This document shows, piece after piece, positions 34,810 to 44,526 of a DNA stretch of 64,000 bases (position 1 is the stretch's first letter; the number at the start of each line of letters is the position of its first letter). The position numbers and the translations under genes are program-made. The DNA comes from Pseudomonas aestuarii. Lineage in GTDB: Bacteria; Pseudomonadota; Gammaproteobacteria; Pseudomonadales; Pseudomonadaceae. The DNA lies in the NCBI RefSeq assembly GCF_027988105.1, contig NZ_JAQJZJ010000011.1, forward strand, positions 1-64,000, in the 5' to 3' direction. The notes under the pieces were generated by a model. The model made no database searches and was not told where the DNA came from. It worked only from the letters and a program-made list of their open reading frames with translations.

Positions 34810-35901
34810 TCAGTCTTCGCTGACCACGATGCTCGGCATGGCTTGCGCCTGCCGCCCGCCCTGGGCGATACGCGCGCCGACATTGCGGGCGATCTCCTGA
34901 TAGATCATGGCGATCTGGCTTTCCGGGTCCGCCACGGTGGTTGGCTTGCCGCCGTCGGACTGCATGCGGATGGCCATCGACAGCGGCAAGGACGCCAGCA
35001 GGTCGACACCGAACTGCGCCGCCAACTTCTCGCCACCGCCCTCACCGAACAGGTGCTCGGCGTGACCGCAGTTCGAGCAGATGTGCACCGCCATGTTTTC
35101 CACCACGCCGAGCACCGGAATATTCACCTTGCGGAACATCTCCACGCCCTTCTTGGCATCCAGCAGCGCCAGATCCTGCGGCGTGGTGACGATCACCGCA
35201 CCGGACACCGGCACCTTCTGCGCCAGGGTCAGCTGGATGTCGCCGGTGCCTGGGGGCATGTCGACCACCAGATAGTCCAGATCGCCCCAGGCGGTTTGGC
35301 TGATCAACTGGATCAGCGCACCGGAGACCATTGGCCCGCGCCATACCACCGGGGTGTTTTCGTCGGTCAGGAAGGCCATCGACATGACCTCAACGCCATG
35401 GGCCTCAAGCGGCACGAACCATTTCTGCTCCTTGATCTCGGGTCGCGTGCCCTCTGGGAGGCCAAACATGATGCCCTGGCTCGGCCCATAGATATCCGCA
35501 TCGAGAATGCCGACCTTGGCCCCTTCGCGCATCAGCGCCAACGCCAGATTGGCGGCGGTGGTCGATTTGCCCACCCCGCCCTTGCCCGAAGCCACCGCGA
35601 TCACGTTCTTCACGTTGGCCAGGGCCGGTACTTGATCCTGCGCCTTGTGCGCCTCGATCACGCAGTCGACCTGGACCTGCGCACTGTCGACGCCCTCAAG
35701 GCTCTCCAGAGCCATCTGCAGCATCTGCGCCCAGCCGCTTTTGAACAGACCAGCGGCGTAACCCAACTGCAGACGCACGCTGACCTTGGCGCCCTGGATA
35801 TCCACTTCACGCAGACAGCCGGCGCTGACAGGATCCTGCTCAAGGTGGGGATCGATGTATTGGGACAGTGCAGCTTCGATCGCTGCGCGGGTGACGGACA
35901 T
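34810..35901 (-). CDS. apbC: Fe-S cluster carrier ATPase ApbC/Mrp
   Basis: This 363-residue P-loop NTPase has an N-terminal DUF59/MIP18 domain (about residues 1-90), a deviant Walker A VASGKGGVGKSTT (about 105-117), and DADIYGPSQG. The cluster-binding CSNC lies in the C-terminal part. The protein holds and delivers Fe-S clusters. It is divergent from metG, the usual gene order in gammaproteobacteria. GGGAG precedes the ATG. Confidence 0.96.
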   Translation of the reverse strand: MSVTRAAIEAALSQYIDPHLEQDPVSAGCLREVDIQGAKVSVRLQLGYAAGLFKSGWAQMLQMALESLEGVDSAQVQVDCVIEAHKAQDQVPALANVKNVIAVASGKGGVGKSTTAANLALALMREGAKVGILDADIYGPSQGIMFGLPEGTRPEIKEQKWFVPLEAHGVEVMSMAFLTDENTPVVWRGPMVSGALIQLISQTAWGDLDYLVVDMPPGTGDIQLTLAQKVPVSGAVIVTTPQDLALLDAKKGVEMFRKVNIPVLGVVENMAVHICSNCGHAEHLFGEGGGEKLAAQFGVDLLASLPLSMAIRMQSDGGKPTTVADPESQIAMIYQEIARNVGARIAQGGRQAQAMPSIVVSED

Positions 35902-36099
35902 AGAAGACTCCCAGGGAAAGACCGAGTAAAACAGGCGGGCATATTACCCCGTAGGCTGCGCCGTGCGCACCGCCTCTGTGGGCCAGAGTTGCCCTGGCCG
36001 ATGCAGCGCCACCTGCCCAGACGATCCAGCGGATGAAAAAAATCCGCGCCGGCTATATAGTTGCCGACTTCTTTCGTTATACCAGTGCAGCCGATTCCC

Positions 36100-38142
36100 A
36101 TGAGCGAAGCCCGCAAGATTCTCGTTACCAGCGCCCTGCCCTATGCCAATGGCTCGATTCACCTTGGCCATATGCTCGAGTACATCCAGACCGATATGTG
36201 GGTGCGTTTCCAGAAGCTGCGCGGCAACCAGGCCATCTATGTGTGCGCCGACGACGCCCATGGCTCAGCGATCATGCTGCGTGCCGAGAAAGAAGGCATC
36301 ACCCCGGAACAGCTGATTGCCAACGTCAAGGCCGAGCACAGCGCAGACTTTGCTGCTTTTCTGGTGAACTTCGACAACTACCATTCGACCCACTCCGAAG
36401 AGAACCGCGAGCTGTCGGCGGACATCTACCTGAAACTGCGCGAGGCCGGGCATATCGCCACCCGCTCGGTGACTCAGTACTTCGACCCGGAAAAGGGCAT
36501 GTTCCTCGCCGACCGCTTTATCAAGGGCACCTGCCCAAAGTGCGCGGCCGAAGACCAGTACGGCGACAACTGCGAGAAATGTGGCGCCACCTACGAGCCG
36601 ACCGAGCTGAAGAACCCGCGCTCGGCGATTTCCGGCGCCGTTCCGGAGCTCAGGGACTCCAAGCACTTCTTCTTCAAGCTGCCCGAATTCGAGGCCATGC
36701 TGAAACGCTGGACCCGTGGCGGCGCCCTGCAGGAAGCGGTGGCCAACAAGATCGCCGAATGGCTGGACTCCGGCCTGAAGGAATGGGACATCAGTCGCGA
36801 TGCACCCTACTTCGGCTTCGAGATCCCCGACGAACCCGGCAAGTACTTCTATGTCTGGCTGGACGCTCCCGTTGGCTACATGGCCAGCTTCAAGAATCTC
36901 TGCGCGCGCACTCCCGAGCTGGATTTCGACGCGTTCTGGGGCAAGGACTCGACGGCCGAGCTATACCATTTCATCGGCAAGGACATCGTCAACTTCCACG
37001 CCCTGTTCTGGCCGGCCATGCTTGAAGGCGCCGGTTTCCGCACGCCGACTGCGGTCAACGTGCATGGCTACCTGACCGTCAACGGCCAGAAGATGTCCAA
37101 GTCGCGCGGCACCTTCATCAAGGCGCGCACCTACCTGGATCACCTCAACCCGGAATACCTGCGCTATTACTACGCGGCGAAACTTGGCCGCGGAATTGAA
37201 GACCTCGACCTCAACCTCGAAGACTTCGTGCAGAAGGTCAATTCGGACCTGGTCGGCAAGGTGGTCAACATCGCCAGCCGCTGCGCCGGCTTTATCCACA
37301 AGGGCAATGCTGGCGTGCTGGTCGCCGGCAACGCCGCACCCGAGCTGACCGAGGCCTTCCAGGCCGCCGCGCCGAGCATCGCCGAGGCCTACGAGGCGCG
37401 CGACTTTGCCCGCGCCATGCGCGAGATCATGGGCCTGGCCGACCGCGCCAATGCCTGGATCGCCGACAAGGCGCCCTGGTCCCTGGCCAAACAGGACGGC
37501 AAGCAGGACGAGGTGCAGGCCATCTGCGCCCTGGGCATCAACCTGTTCCGTCAGCTGCTGATCTTCCTCAAACCGGTACTGCCGAAACTGGCCGCCGATG
37601 CCGAAGCCTTCCTCAATGTTGCGCCGCTGACCTGGAACGACCACCAGAACCTGCTGGCCAACCACCAACTGAATCCGTTCAGCGCCCTGCTGACCCGTAT
37701 CGAGCCTGCGAAAATCGACGCCATGATCGAAGCCTCCAAAGAAGACCTCGCCGCCAGCCAGACCGACAGCGCGCCACAAGGCAATGGCGAATTGACCAAG
37801 GAGCCGCTGGCTGCGGAAATCGCCTTCGACGCCTTTGCCGCGGTCGACCTGCGTATCGCCCTGATCGAGAAGGCCGAGTTTGTCGCAGGCGCCGACAAGC
37901 TGCTGCGCCTGAGCCTGGATATCGGCGATGGCAAGCGCAACGTGTTTTCCGGGATCAAGAGCGCCTACCCGGATCCGAGTCAGCTGGAGGGCCGCCTGAC
38001 CCTCTACGTGGCCAACCTGGCCGCACGCAAGATGAAGTTCGGCGTGTCCGAAGGCATGGTCCTGGCCGCCGGCCCCGGTGGCGAGGAAATCTACCTGCTC
38101 AGCCCGGACAGCGGCGCCAAACCGGGCCAGCGGGTCAAGTAA
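36100..38142 (+). CDS. metG: Methionyl-tRNA synthetase
   Basis: This 680-residue class I synthetase has the HIGH-like HLGH motif (LPYANGSIHLGH), a four-Cys zinc site (CPKCAAEDQYGDNCEKC), and KMSKSRGTF. A C-terminal EMAP-II-like tRNA-binding and dimerisation domain occupies about residues 580-680 (AVDLRIALIEKAEFV, GVSEGMVLAAG). The ATG at 36100 is used; a TTG-initiated longer frame from 36061 has no support. Confidence 0.98.
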   Translation: MSEARKILVTSALPYANGSIHLGHMLEYIQTDMWVRFQKLRGNQAIYVCADDAHGSAIMLRAEKEGITPEQLIANVKAEHSADFAAFLVNFDNYHSTHSEENRELSADIYLKLREAGHIATRSVTQYFDPEKGMFLADRFIKGTCPKCAAEDQYGDNCEKCGATYEPTELKNPRSAISGAVPELRDSKHFFFKLPEFEAMLKRWTRGGALQEAVANKIAEWLDSGLKEWDISRDAPYFGFEIPDEPGKYFYVWLDAPVGYMASFKNLCARTPELDFDAFWGKDSTAELYHFIGKDIVNFHALFWPAMLEGAGFRTPTAVNVHGYLTVNGQKMSKSRGTFIKARTYLDHLNPEYLRYYYAAKLGRGIEDLDLNLEDFVQKVNSDLVGKVVNIASRCAGFIHKGNAGVLVAGNAAPELTEAFQAAAPSIAEAYEARDFARAMREIMGLADRANAWIADKAPWSLAKQDGKQDEVQAICALGINLFRQLLIFLKPVLPKLAADAEAFLNVAPLTWNDHQNLLANHQLNPFSALLTRIEPAKIDAMIEASKEDLAASQTDSAPQGNGELTKEPLAAEIAFDAFAAVDLRIALIEKAEFVAGADKLLRLSLDIGDGKRNVFSGIKSAYPDPSQLEGRLTLYVANLAARKMKFGVSEGMVLAAGPGGEEIYLLSPDSGAKPGQRVK

Positions 38143-38300
38143 CGCCACTGCGGCGTATGGGCGCAGCGTGCCCCAAAACGCTGCGCCAGCCTTATGCAGG
38201 CCACTCAGGAACAGTGATCCGGCTTGTATGGCCGGGCAGGCTTCCCGATAATAGACACCCCTTTGCCTACGGCCTTGCCTGTCCACCAACGGAACCCGCA

Positions 38301-38885
38301 ATGACCGAACTCGCCTTGATCATGGTCAGCGCCATACTGGTCAACAACTTCGTGCTGGTGCAATTCCTCGGCCTGTGCCCGTTCATGGGTGTGTCGAAGA
38401 AGATCGAGACGGCCATCGGCCTGTCCCTCGCCACCACCTTCGTCCTGACCCTGGCGGCCATGTGCAGCTACCTGATCCAGCATTATGTGCTCGAGCCGCT
38501 GGACATCGAATTCCTGCGCACCATCAGTTTCATCCTGGTGATCGCCGTGGTGGTGCAGTTCACCGAAATGGTGGTGAACAAGACCAGTCCGCTGCTGTAC
38601 CGCGTGCTCGGTATCTTCCTGCCGCTGATCACCACCAACTGCATCGTCCTCGGCGTGGCCCTGCTCAATGCCAACAAGGCCGAGTTCACCTTTATCACCG
38701 CCACCGCCAATGGTTTCGCCGCCGGCCTCGGCTTTTCCCTGGTGCTGGTGCTGTTCGCCGCCATGCGTGAGCGCATCGCGATCGCCGACGTGCCGAAAAC
38801 CTTCCAGGGTGCCGCCATCGGCATGGTCACGGCCGGCCTGATGTCGCTGGCGTTCATGGGCTTTACCGGGCTGATCAAGCTATGA
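38301..38885 (+). CDS. rnfA: RNF electron transport complex subunit A
   Basis: This 194-residue inner-membrane protein has six helices. NNFVLVQFLGLCPFMGVS and ITTNCIVLGVALLN contain conserved cysteines thought to bind an Fe-S cluster shared with RnfE. RNF couples electron flow between ferredoxin and NAD to ion transport, and in gammaproteobacteria also resets SoxR (Rsx). GGAA precedes the ATG. It is the first gene of rnfABCDGE-nth. Confidence 0.97.
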   Translation: MTELALIMVSAILVNNFVLVQFLGLCPFMGVSKKIETAIGLSLATTFVLTLAAMCSYLIQHYVLEPLDIEFLRTISFILVIAVVVQFTEMVVNKTSPLLYRVLGIFLPLITTNCIVLGVALLNANKAEFTFITATANGFAAGLGFSLVLVLFAAMRERIAIADVPKTFQGAAIGMVTAGLMSLAFMGFTGLIKL

Positions 38886-39457
38886 GCCTGTTGCTCAGCG
38901 CGGTGCTTGCCCTGCTGGCGCTGTGCCTGGTGGCCGGCGCCATCCTCGGTTTCGCCGCGGTGCGGTTCAAGGTCGAAGGCAACCCGATCGCCGAACAGAT
39001 CAACGGCCTGCTGCCGCAGACCCAGTGCGGCCAGTGCGGCTATCCAGGCTGCAAGCCCTATGCCGAGGCGATTGCCGGCGGCGACAAGATCAACAAATGC
39101 CCACCGGGCGGCGAAGCAACCATCCAGGCCCTGGCCGACCTGCTGGATGTCGAAGCCGAACCGCTGGACGCGGTGGAAGGCGAAAAACCGCAGATGGTCG
39201 CCTACATTCGCGAGGCCGAGTGCATCGGCTGCACCAAGTGCATCCAGGCCTGTCCGGTGGACGCCATTGTCGGTGCGGCCAAGCAGATGCACACGGTGAT
39301 CGTCTCCGAATGCACCGGCTGCGACCTGTGCGTCGAACCCTGCCCGGTGGACTGCATCGACATGATCCAGTTGGGCAGCAGCGTGCAAAGCTGGAAGTGG
39401 AGCAAACCCCTGGCACCTGGCCTGTTGATCGCCACCGACCGGGAGCAGGCAGCATGA
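38882..39457 (+). CDS. rnfB: RNF electron transport complex subunit B
   Basis: This 191-residue Fe-S protein has an N-terminal membrane anchor and a C-rich domain typical of the family (CGQCGYPGCKPYAEAI). Two ferredoxin-type 4Fe-4S clusters follow (CIGCTKCIQACPVD and CTGCDLCVEPCPVDC). It receives electrons from the soluble partner. It overlaps rnfA in an ATGA. Confidence 0.97.
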   Translation: MSLLLSAVLALLALCLVAGAILGFAAVRFKVEGNPIAEQINGLLPQTQCGQCGYPGCKPYAEAIAGGDKINKCPPGGEATIQALADLLDVEAEPLDAVEGEKPQMVAYIREAECIGCTKCIQACPVDAIVGAAKQMHTVIVSECTGCDLCVEPCPVDCIDMIQLGSSVQSWKWSKPLAPGLLIATDREQAA

Positions 39458-41919
39458 CGGTGATACAACCCCTGGTTTGGGATATCCCCGGCGGCATCCA
39501 TCCGCCGGAGCGCAAAGAACTCTCCAACCGCACGCCGATCCAGCCCGCGCCGCTGCCCAAGCGCCTGGTGTTGCCGCTCAACCAGCACATCGGCGCCGCC
39601 GCCGAGCCGGTGGTGAGCCTCGGCCAACGGGTACTCAAGGGTCAGTTGATCGCCGCCGCCAGCGGTTTCGTCAGCGTGCCGCTGCATGCACCGACCTCCG
39701 GCACTGTCAGTTTTATCGGCCCGCAGCCTTATCCACATGTTTCCGGCATGCTCGCCCCGGCCATCGTCATCGACAGCGACGGCCTCGATCAGTGGTGCCC
39801 ACTGACGCCCTGCCCGGACTACCGCCACCTGGACAACAGCAGCCTGCTGGAGATGATTCGCCAGGCCGGGATCAGCGGCCTGGGCGGCGCCGGTTTCCCC
39901 ACGGCGGTCAAGCTCAACGCGCGACCGACCCAGAAAATCCATACGCTGGTGATCAACGGCACCGAGTGCGAGCCCTACATCACGGCCGACGATCTGTTGA
40001 TGCGCGAACGCACCCTGCAGCTGATCTCCGGCATCGACATCATCGCGCAACTGATCCAGCCCGATCAGGTGCTGATCGGCGTCGAAGACAACAAGCCTGA
40101 AGCCATCGCCGCACTGCGCGCGGCCTTGAGCGAGCGCAGTTATCAACTGCGGGTCTTCCCGACCAAATACCCCTCGGGCGGCGAGAAGCAACTGATCCAG
40201 ATTCTCACCGGCGTCGAAGTGCCCAGCGGCGGCCTCCCGGCGGATATCGGCATCCTCTGCCAGAACGTCGGCACCTGCAAAGCCATCCACGATGCCGTGG
40301 TGCTCGGCCAACCGCTGATCTCGCGTATCACCACCCTGACCGGCGAGGCTCTGGCGCGCCCCATGAACGTCGAGGTGTTGCTCGGCACCCCGGTCGGCGA
40401 ACTGCTGGAGTTTGCTGGCCTCGATCGCAGCAAGCTCAACCGCCTGATCATGGGCGGGCCGATGATGGGTTTTACCCTGCCCGACGTCGACGTGCCCCTG
40501 GTCAAAACCACCAACTGCCTGCTCGCTGCGACCAGCACCGAATTGCCAGCACCGCCACCGGCCCTGCCCTGCATTCGCTGTGGTGAATGTGCAGAGGTCT
40601 GTCCGGCCAGCCTGCTGCCGCAGCAGCTGCACTTCTTTGCCATCGGCCAGGAACACGAGCAGCTCAAGGCGCACAACCTGTTCGACTGCATCGAATGTGG
40701 CGCCTGCGCCTATGTCTGCCCGTCGAGCATTCCCTTGGTGCAGTACTACCGTGCGGCCAAGGGCGAAATCCGCGACCTCGAACAAAAGCAGCTCAAGGCC
40801 GAGCAGTCCAAGCAGCGCTTCGAGCTGCGTCAGGAGCGCCTGCGCCGCGCCGACGAACAGAAAGAAGCCGAGCGCAAGGCCCGCGCCGAGAAAGCCGCCC
40901 GCGCCAAAGCCGCCCAAGCCACAGCGCCAGCGGGCACTGACGATGGCGTGCACACAACCAAGCCGGCCGGCCTCAGCGACGAGCTGAAGAAACTCAAGAT
41001 CGAAGCCAGCATGGCTCAGGTCGCACTGAAGAAGGCCGAGAAACAACTGGCGACCCACGCCACGCCCGAAATGCAGACCCAGGTCGACCAGCTGCGCCGT
41101 GCCGCAACCACCGCACAGCAGGCTCTGGATAACGCCATGGTGGCCAGCCCACCTGCCGCAGCAGCGCCGGCGGCGGACGACGGCGCCCTGAAGAAAGCCA
41201 AGATCGACGCGGCCATGCTCCGCGCCCAGCTACGCAAACTGGAAAAACTCGAAGCCCCGGATGACGACCAGCTGGCCGAACTGGCTCGCTTGCGCCAGCA
41301 GCTCGAAGAGGCCGAACAGGCCCTCAGCAGCCTGCACAGCCAGGCCGCCCCGCCCGCCCAGCCGGTCGACGACGGCGCCCTGAAGAAAGCCAAGATCGAC
41401 GCGGCCATGCTCCGCGCCCAGCTACGCAAGCTGGAAAAACTCGAAGCCCCGGATGACGACCAGCTGGCCGAACTGGCTCGCTTGCGCCAGCAGCTCGAAG
41501 AGGCCGAACAGGCCCTCAGCAGCCTGCACAGCCAGGCCGCCCCGCCCATCCAGCCGGTCGACGACGGCGCCCTGAAGAAAGCCAAGATCGAACTGGCGAT
41601 GAAACGCGCCGAGCTGAAAAAAGCCGAGAAAGCCGGCAGCGATGACGTCGAGCTGGGTAATCTGCGCGATGCACTGGCCCAGGCCGAACAGACTCTCCAC
41701 GCTGCCGAAGCGACGGCCAGCAAGCCTGCGCCAACGCTGCTACGCACGGATAAACAACCGATCGATGAGACCACCCGCGCCCTGAAAACCGAAGTGGCCT
41801 TCGCTCGCGCCGACCTGCGCAAACTGGAACGTGACGAGAGCAGCGCTGCCGATGCCCTGATGTCAGCCCGTCAACGCCTGGTTGAAGCCGAACAGAAATT
41901 ACAGGAACACGCAGGCTAA
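39454..41919 (+). CDS. rnfC: RNF electron transport complex subunit C with repeat-rich tail
   Basis: This 821-residue protein would be the NADH-facing, FMN-binding subunit. The NuoF-like region contains LGGAGFPTAVKLN and ECEPYITADD. Two 4Fe-4S motifs follow (CIRCGECAEVCP, CIECGACAYVCP). After about residue 430 the tail is Ala/Lys/Glu-rich, helical and repetitive, with near-identical 64-residue repeats (see the repeat entry). Such tails are common in RnfC but differ in length. It starts 4 bp before the rnfB stop. Confidence 0.96.
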   Translation: MTVIQPLVWDIPGGIHPPERKELSNRTPIQPAPLPKRLVLPLNQHIGAAAEPVVSLGQRVLKGQLIAAASGFVSVPLHAPTSGTVSFIGPQPYPHVSGMLAPAIVIDSDGLDQWCPLTPCPDYRHLDNSSLLEMIRQAGISGLGGAGFPTAVKLNARPTQKIHTLVINGTECEPYITADDLLMRERTLQLISGIDIIAQLIQPDQVLIGVEDNKPEAIAALRAALSERSYQLRVFPTKYPSGGEKQLIQILTGVEVPSGGLPADIGILCQNVGTCKAIHDAVVLGQPLISRITTLTGEALARPMNVEVLLGTPVGELLEFAGLDRSKLNRLIMGGPMMGFTLPDVDVPLVKTTNCLLAATSTELPAPPPALPCIRCGECAEVCPASLLPQQLHFFAIGQEHEQLKAHNLFDCIECGACAYVCPSSIPLVQYYRAAKGEIRDLEQKQLKAEQSKQRFELRQERLRRADEQKEAERKARAEKAARAKAAQATAPAGTDDGVHTTKPAGLSDELKKLKIEASMAQVALKKAEKQLATHATPEMQTQVDQLRRAATTAQQALDNAMVASPPAAAAPAADDGALKKAKIDAAMLRAQLRKLEKLEAPDDDQLAELARLRQQLEEAEQALSSLHSQAAPPAQPVDDGALKKAKIDAAMLRAQLRKLEKLEAPDDDQLAELARLRQQLEEAEQALSSLHSQAAPPIQPVDDGALKKAKIELAMKRAELKKAEKAGSDDVELGNLRDALAQAEQTLHAAEATASKPAPTLLRTDKQPIDETTRALKTEVAFARADLRKLERDESSAADALMSARQRLVEAEQKLQEHAG
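41176..41589 (+). repeat. In-frame 192-bp tandem repeats in rnfC
   Basis: Copies start with DDGALKKAKID at 41176, 41368 and 41560, exactly 192 bp (64 codons) apart. The first two copies differ at only three bases by eye. The third copy matches for about 30 bp and then diverges. The near-identity at silent positions indicates a recent duplication or gene conversion. Confidence 0.9.
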
Positions 41920-42017
41920 CCGACCCCCGTGGCCCGGAATGCATCCGGGCTGCGATTCTGAACAGCTGTTAAGGCCGCGCACCGCGTGGCCTGCGCAAGA
42001 CACTAACCGGAGTGCCA

Positions 42018-43049
42018 ATGGCCCTGCCCCGCATCACATCGCCCCACGCCACGGGCAGCAACCGTACCCAGCAGGTGATGCTGCAGGTACTGCTGGCCAC
42101 CGTGCCGGGGATCCTGGCACTGACCTGGCTGTTCGGCTTCGGCACCCTGACCAACCTGCTCTGGGCCAGCGCTTGCGCCCTGGGCTTCGAGGCAGCGATC
42201 CTGAGCCTGCGCCAACGCCCCCTGGGCTTCTTTCTCAAGGACTACAGCGCCCTGGTCACCGCGGTGCTGCTGGCCCTGGCCCTGCCGGCCTATTCACCCT
42301 GGTGGCTGACCCTGATCGCCACCGGCTTCGCCATCGTCTTCGGCAAGCAACTGTACGGCGGCCTCGGGCAGAACCCGTTCAACCCGGCGATGCTCGGTTA
42401 TGTGGTGGTGCTGATCTCCTTCCCGGTGGAAATGACCAGCTGGCCGGCGCCGCACTCGGTCGGCCTGATCGAAGGCCTGCAGCACATTTTCGGCTGGGCC
42501 GCCCTGCCCGATGGCTGGACCCAGGCCACCGCGCTGGATGTCATTAAGATCAACAAGAGCCTGACCATGGACGAACTCTGGGCACAACACCCGGCGTTTG
42601 GGCACTTCGGCGGCGCCGCGGCTGAAGCGGTCAATCTGGCCTTTCTCGCTGGCGGCCTCTACCTGCTCTACAAGCGGCTGTTCACCTGGCATGCGCCCGT
42701 GGGCATGCTCGCCAGCCTGGCCCTCATGAGCCTGCTGTTCTGGCATGGCTCGGGCTCGGACTCCAATGGCTCGCCGCTGTTTCACCTGCTCACCGGCGCG
42801 ACCATGCTCGGCGCCTTCTTCATTGTCACCGACCCGGTATCCGGCGCCACCAGCAATCGTGGTCGGCTGCTTTTCGGTGCCGGCGTCGGCGTGCTGGTCT
42901 ACGTGATCCGCGCCTGGGGCGGCTATCCGGATGCCGTGGCCTTCGCCGTGCTGCTGATGAACCTGGCCGCGCCGACCATCGACTATTACACGCGACCGCG
43001 CACCTACGGTCACCGCAAGCCTACGCGCGGCTTCAATCTGGGAGAGTGA
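42018..43049 (+). CDS. rnfD: RNF electron transport complex subunit D
   Basis: This 343-residue NqrB-like membrane subunit has about ten helices. A Thr that may carry covalent FMN would be expected in the region after GSPLFHLLTGATMLGAFFIVTDPVSGA. I chose the ATG at 42018, spaced correctly from GGAG; a GTG lies 6 bp upstream. It follows rnfC after about 100 bp. Confidence 0.95.
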   Translation: MALPRITSPHATGSNRTQQVMLQVLLATVPGILALTWLFGFGTLTNLLWASACALGFEAAILSLRQRPLGFFLKDYSALVTAVLLALALPAYSPWWLTLIATGFAIVFGKQLYGGLGQNPFNPAMLGYVVVLISFPVEMTSWPAPHSVGLIEGLQHIFGWAALPDGWTQATALDVIKINKSLTMDELWAQHPAFGHFGGAAAEAVNLAFLAGGLYLLYKRLFTWHAPVGMLASLALMSLLFWHGSGSDSNGSPLFHLLTGATMLGAFFIVTDPVSGATSNRGRLLFGAGVGVLVYVIRAWGGYPDAVAFAVLLMNLAAPTIDYYTRPRTYGHRKPTRGFNLGE

Positions 43050-43051
43050 CC

Positions 43052-43816
43052 ATGAATTTCCCGGAAATCAGCCGCTCGATGCTGAAGAACAGCCTGGTCC
43101 TCGGATTGTTCGCCGTGGCCACGGTCGGCGGGGTGACGCTGGTGCAACTCGCCACCGCCAAGCAGATCGAAGTGGCCCAGCAACAGGCGCAGATGCGCAC
43201 CCTGGCCGAAATCCTCCCGACGGACAGCTACGACAATAATCTGCTGGACAACCGCATCGAGGTACTCGACCCCTTGCTGCTCGGCAGCAAGCTGCCGCAA
43301 TCCGCCTATATCGCCCTGAAGGACCACCAGGCCAGCGCGGTGATCCTTCAGACCACTGCCCCGGACGGTTACAGCGGCAAAATCCGCTTGCTGGTTGGCA
43401 TTCGCGCCGATGGCCAGTTGGCCGGCGTACGCGCGCTCAGTCACCGCGAAACCCCGGGCCTGGGCGACCGGGTCGAGCTGACGAAAAGCAACTGGATCCT
43501 GGGTTTCAACGGCAAATCGCTGAGTGATCCAGGTGAGGCCGGCTGGGCGGTGAAGAAGGATCGCGGCGAATTCGATCAGTTCGCCGGCGCCACCATCACG
43601 CCGCGCGCAGTGGTCAAAGCGGTGCATAACGCACTGCTGTATTTCGATCGGCACCGCGCCGAACTGCTGGCCGCCAGCAATACGGACGCGGCCCGCGATA
43701 CCGCCTTGCGGCACGAGACTGAAGCCAACCCCGAGGTCACCCATTCGCCCGCCGACAGTGCCGCTGGCAGCGCGGGCGACAGCAGCGCCCCTGTTGATCG
43801 AGGAACCGCGCCATGA
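43052..43816 (+). CDS. rnfG: RNF electron transport complex subunit G
   Basis: This 254-residue protein has one N-terminal helix (NSLVLGLFAVATVGGVTLV) and a periplasmic FMN-binding domain. The flavin attachment motif is GATITP, where the second Thr would carry FMN. HRETPGLGDRVE is also conserved. The last ~40 residues form a Ser/Asp/Ala-rich tail. The ATG at 43052 follows GGGAG; an in-frame GTG is two codons upstream. Confidence 0.95.
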   Translation: MNFPEISRSMLKNSLVLGLFAVATVGGVTLVQLATAKQIEVAQQQAQMRTLAEILPTDSYDNNLLDNRIEVLDPLLLGSKLPQSAYIALKDHQASAVILQTTAPDGYSGKIRLLVGIRADGQLAGVRALSHRETPGLGDRVELTKSNWILGFNGKSLSDPGEAGWAVKKDRGEFDQFAGATITPRAVVKAVHNALLYFDRHRAELLAASNTDAARDTALRHETEANPEVTHSPADSAAGSAGDSSAPVDRGTAP

Positions 43817-44526
43817 GCAGCCCCAGCTACCGCGACATCACCCTTAACGGCCTGTGGAAGAACAACCCGGCACTGGTTCAGCTGCTCGGTCTCTGTCCGC
43901 TGCTCGGGGTCAGCAACTCCACGGTCAACGCCCTGGGCCTGGCCCTGGCCAGTGCGGTGGTACTGATCTGTTCCAACACCGCGGTGTCCCTGGTGCGCGG
44001 CGTGGTCAACACCGCCGTGCGTCTGCCGGCCTTCGTGATGATCATCGCCGCCCTGACCACCTGCATCGAGCTATTGATGCAGGCCTACACCTATGAGCTG
44101 TACCAGATCCTCGGCATCTTCATCCCGCTGATCACCACCAACTGCGTGATTCTCGGCCGCGCCGACGGTTTTGCGGCGAAGAACGATCCGGGGCGAGCGG
44201 CCTATGATGGCCTGGTAATGGGTATCGGTTTCGGTGGGGTGCTGGTCATGATCGGCGCCGTTCGCGAACTGCTCGGCACCGGCTCGCTGTTCGCCAATAT
44301 GCACCTGCTGTTCGGCCCCGGCGCCGCCGATTGGCAACTGACCCTGATCGCCGACTACAAAGGCTTCCTCCTGGCGATTCTGCCACCAGGCGCCTTCATC
44401 GTTCTGGGCCTGCTGATCGCCGGAAAAAACCGCATCGATCAGGTGCTGGCCGAACGAGCCAAGGCACAACAGGTTGATGTGCCGGCGCCAAGCCGACGCG
44501 TGCGGGTCACCGGAGTGATCGAGTGA
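43813..44526 (+). CDS. rnfE: RNF electron transport complex subunit E
   Basis: This 237-residue six-helix membrane protein is paralogous to RnfA, with NNPALVQLLGLCPLLGVS and LITTNCVILGRADGFA. Its cysteines match those of RnfA. It overlaps both rnfG (ATGA) and nth (GTGA). Confidence 0.96.
   Translation: MSSPSYRDITLNGLWKNNPALVQLLGLCPLLGVSNSTVNALGLALASAVVLICSNTAVSLVRGVVNTAVRLPAFVMIIAALTTCIELLMQAYTYELYQILGIFIPLITTNCVILGRADGFAAKNDPGRAAYDGLVMGIGFGGVLVMIGAVRELLGTGSLFANMHLLFGPGAADWQLTLIADYKGFLLAILPPGAFIVLGLLIAGKNRIDQVLAERAKAQQVDVPAPSRRVRVTGVIE

Noticed and set aside
39202..41058. 618-codon open frame on the minus strand across rnfC
   Set aside because: It lies wholly antisense to a clear rnfBC coding region, and its product (Ala/Gly/Leu/Gln-rich) matches no family. 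It is a GC-rich shadow frame.
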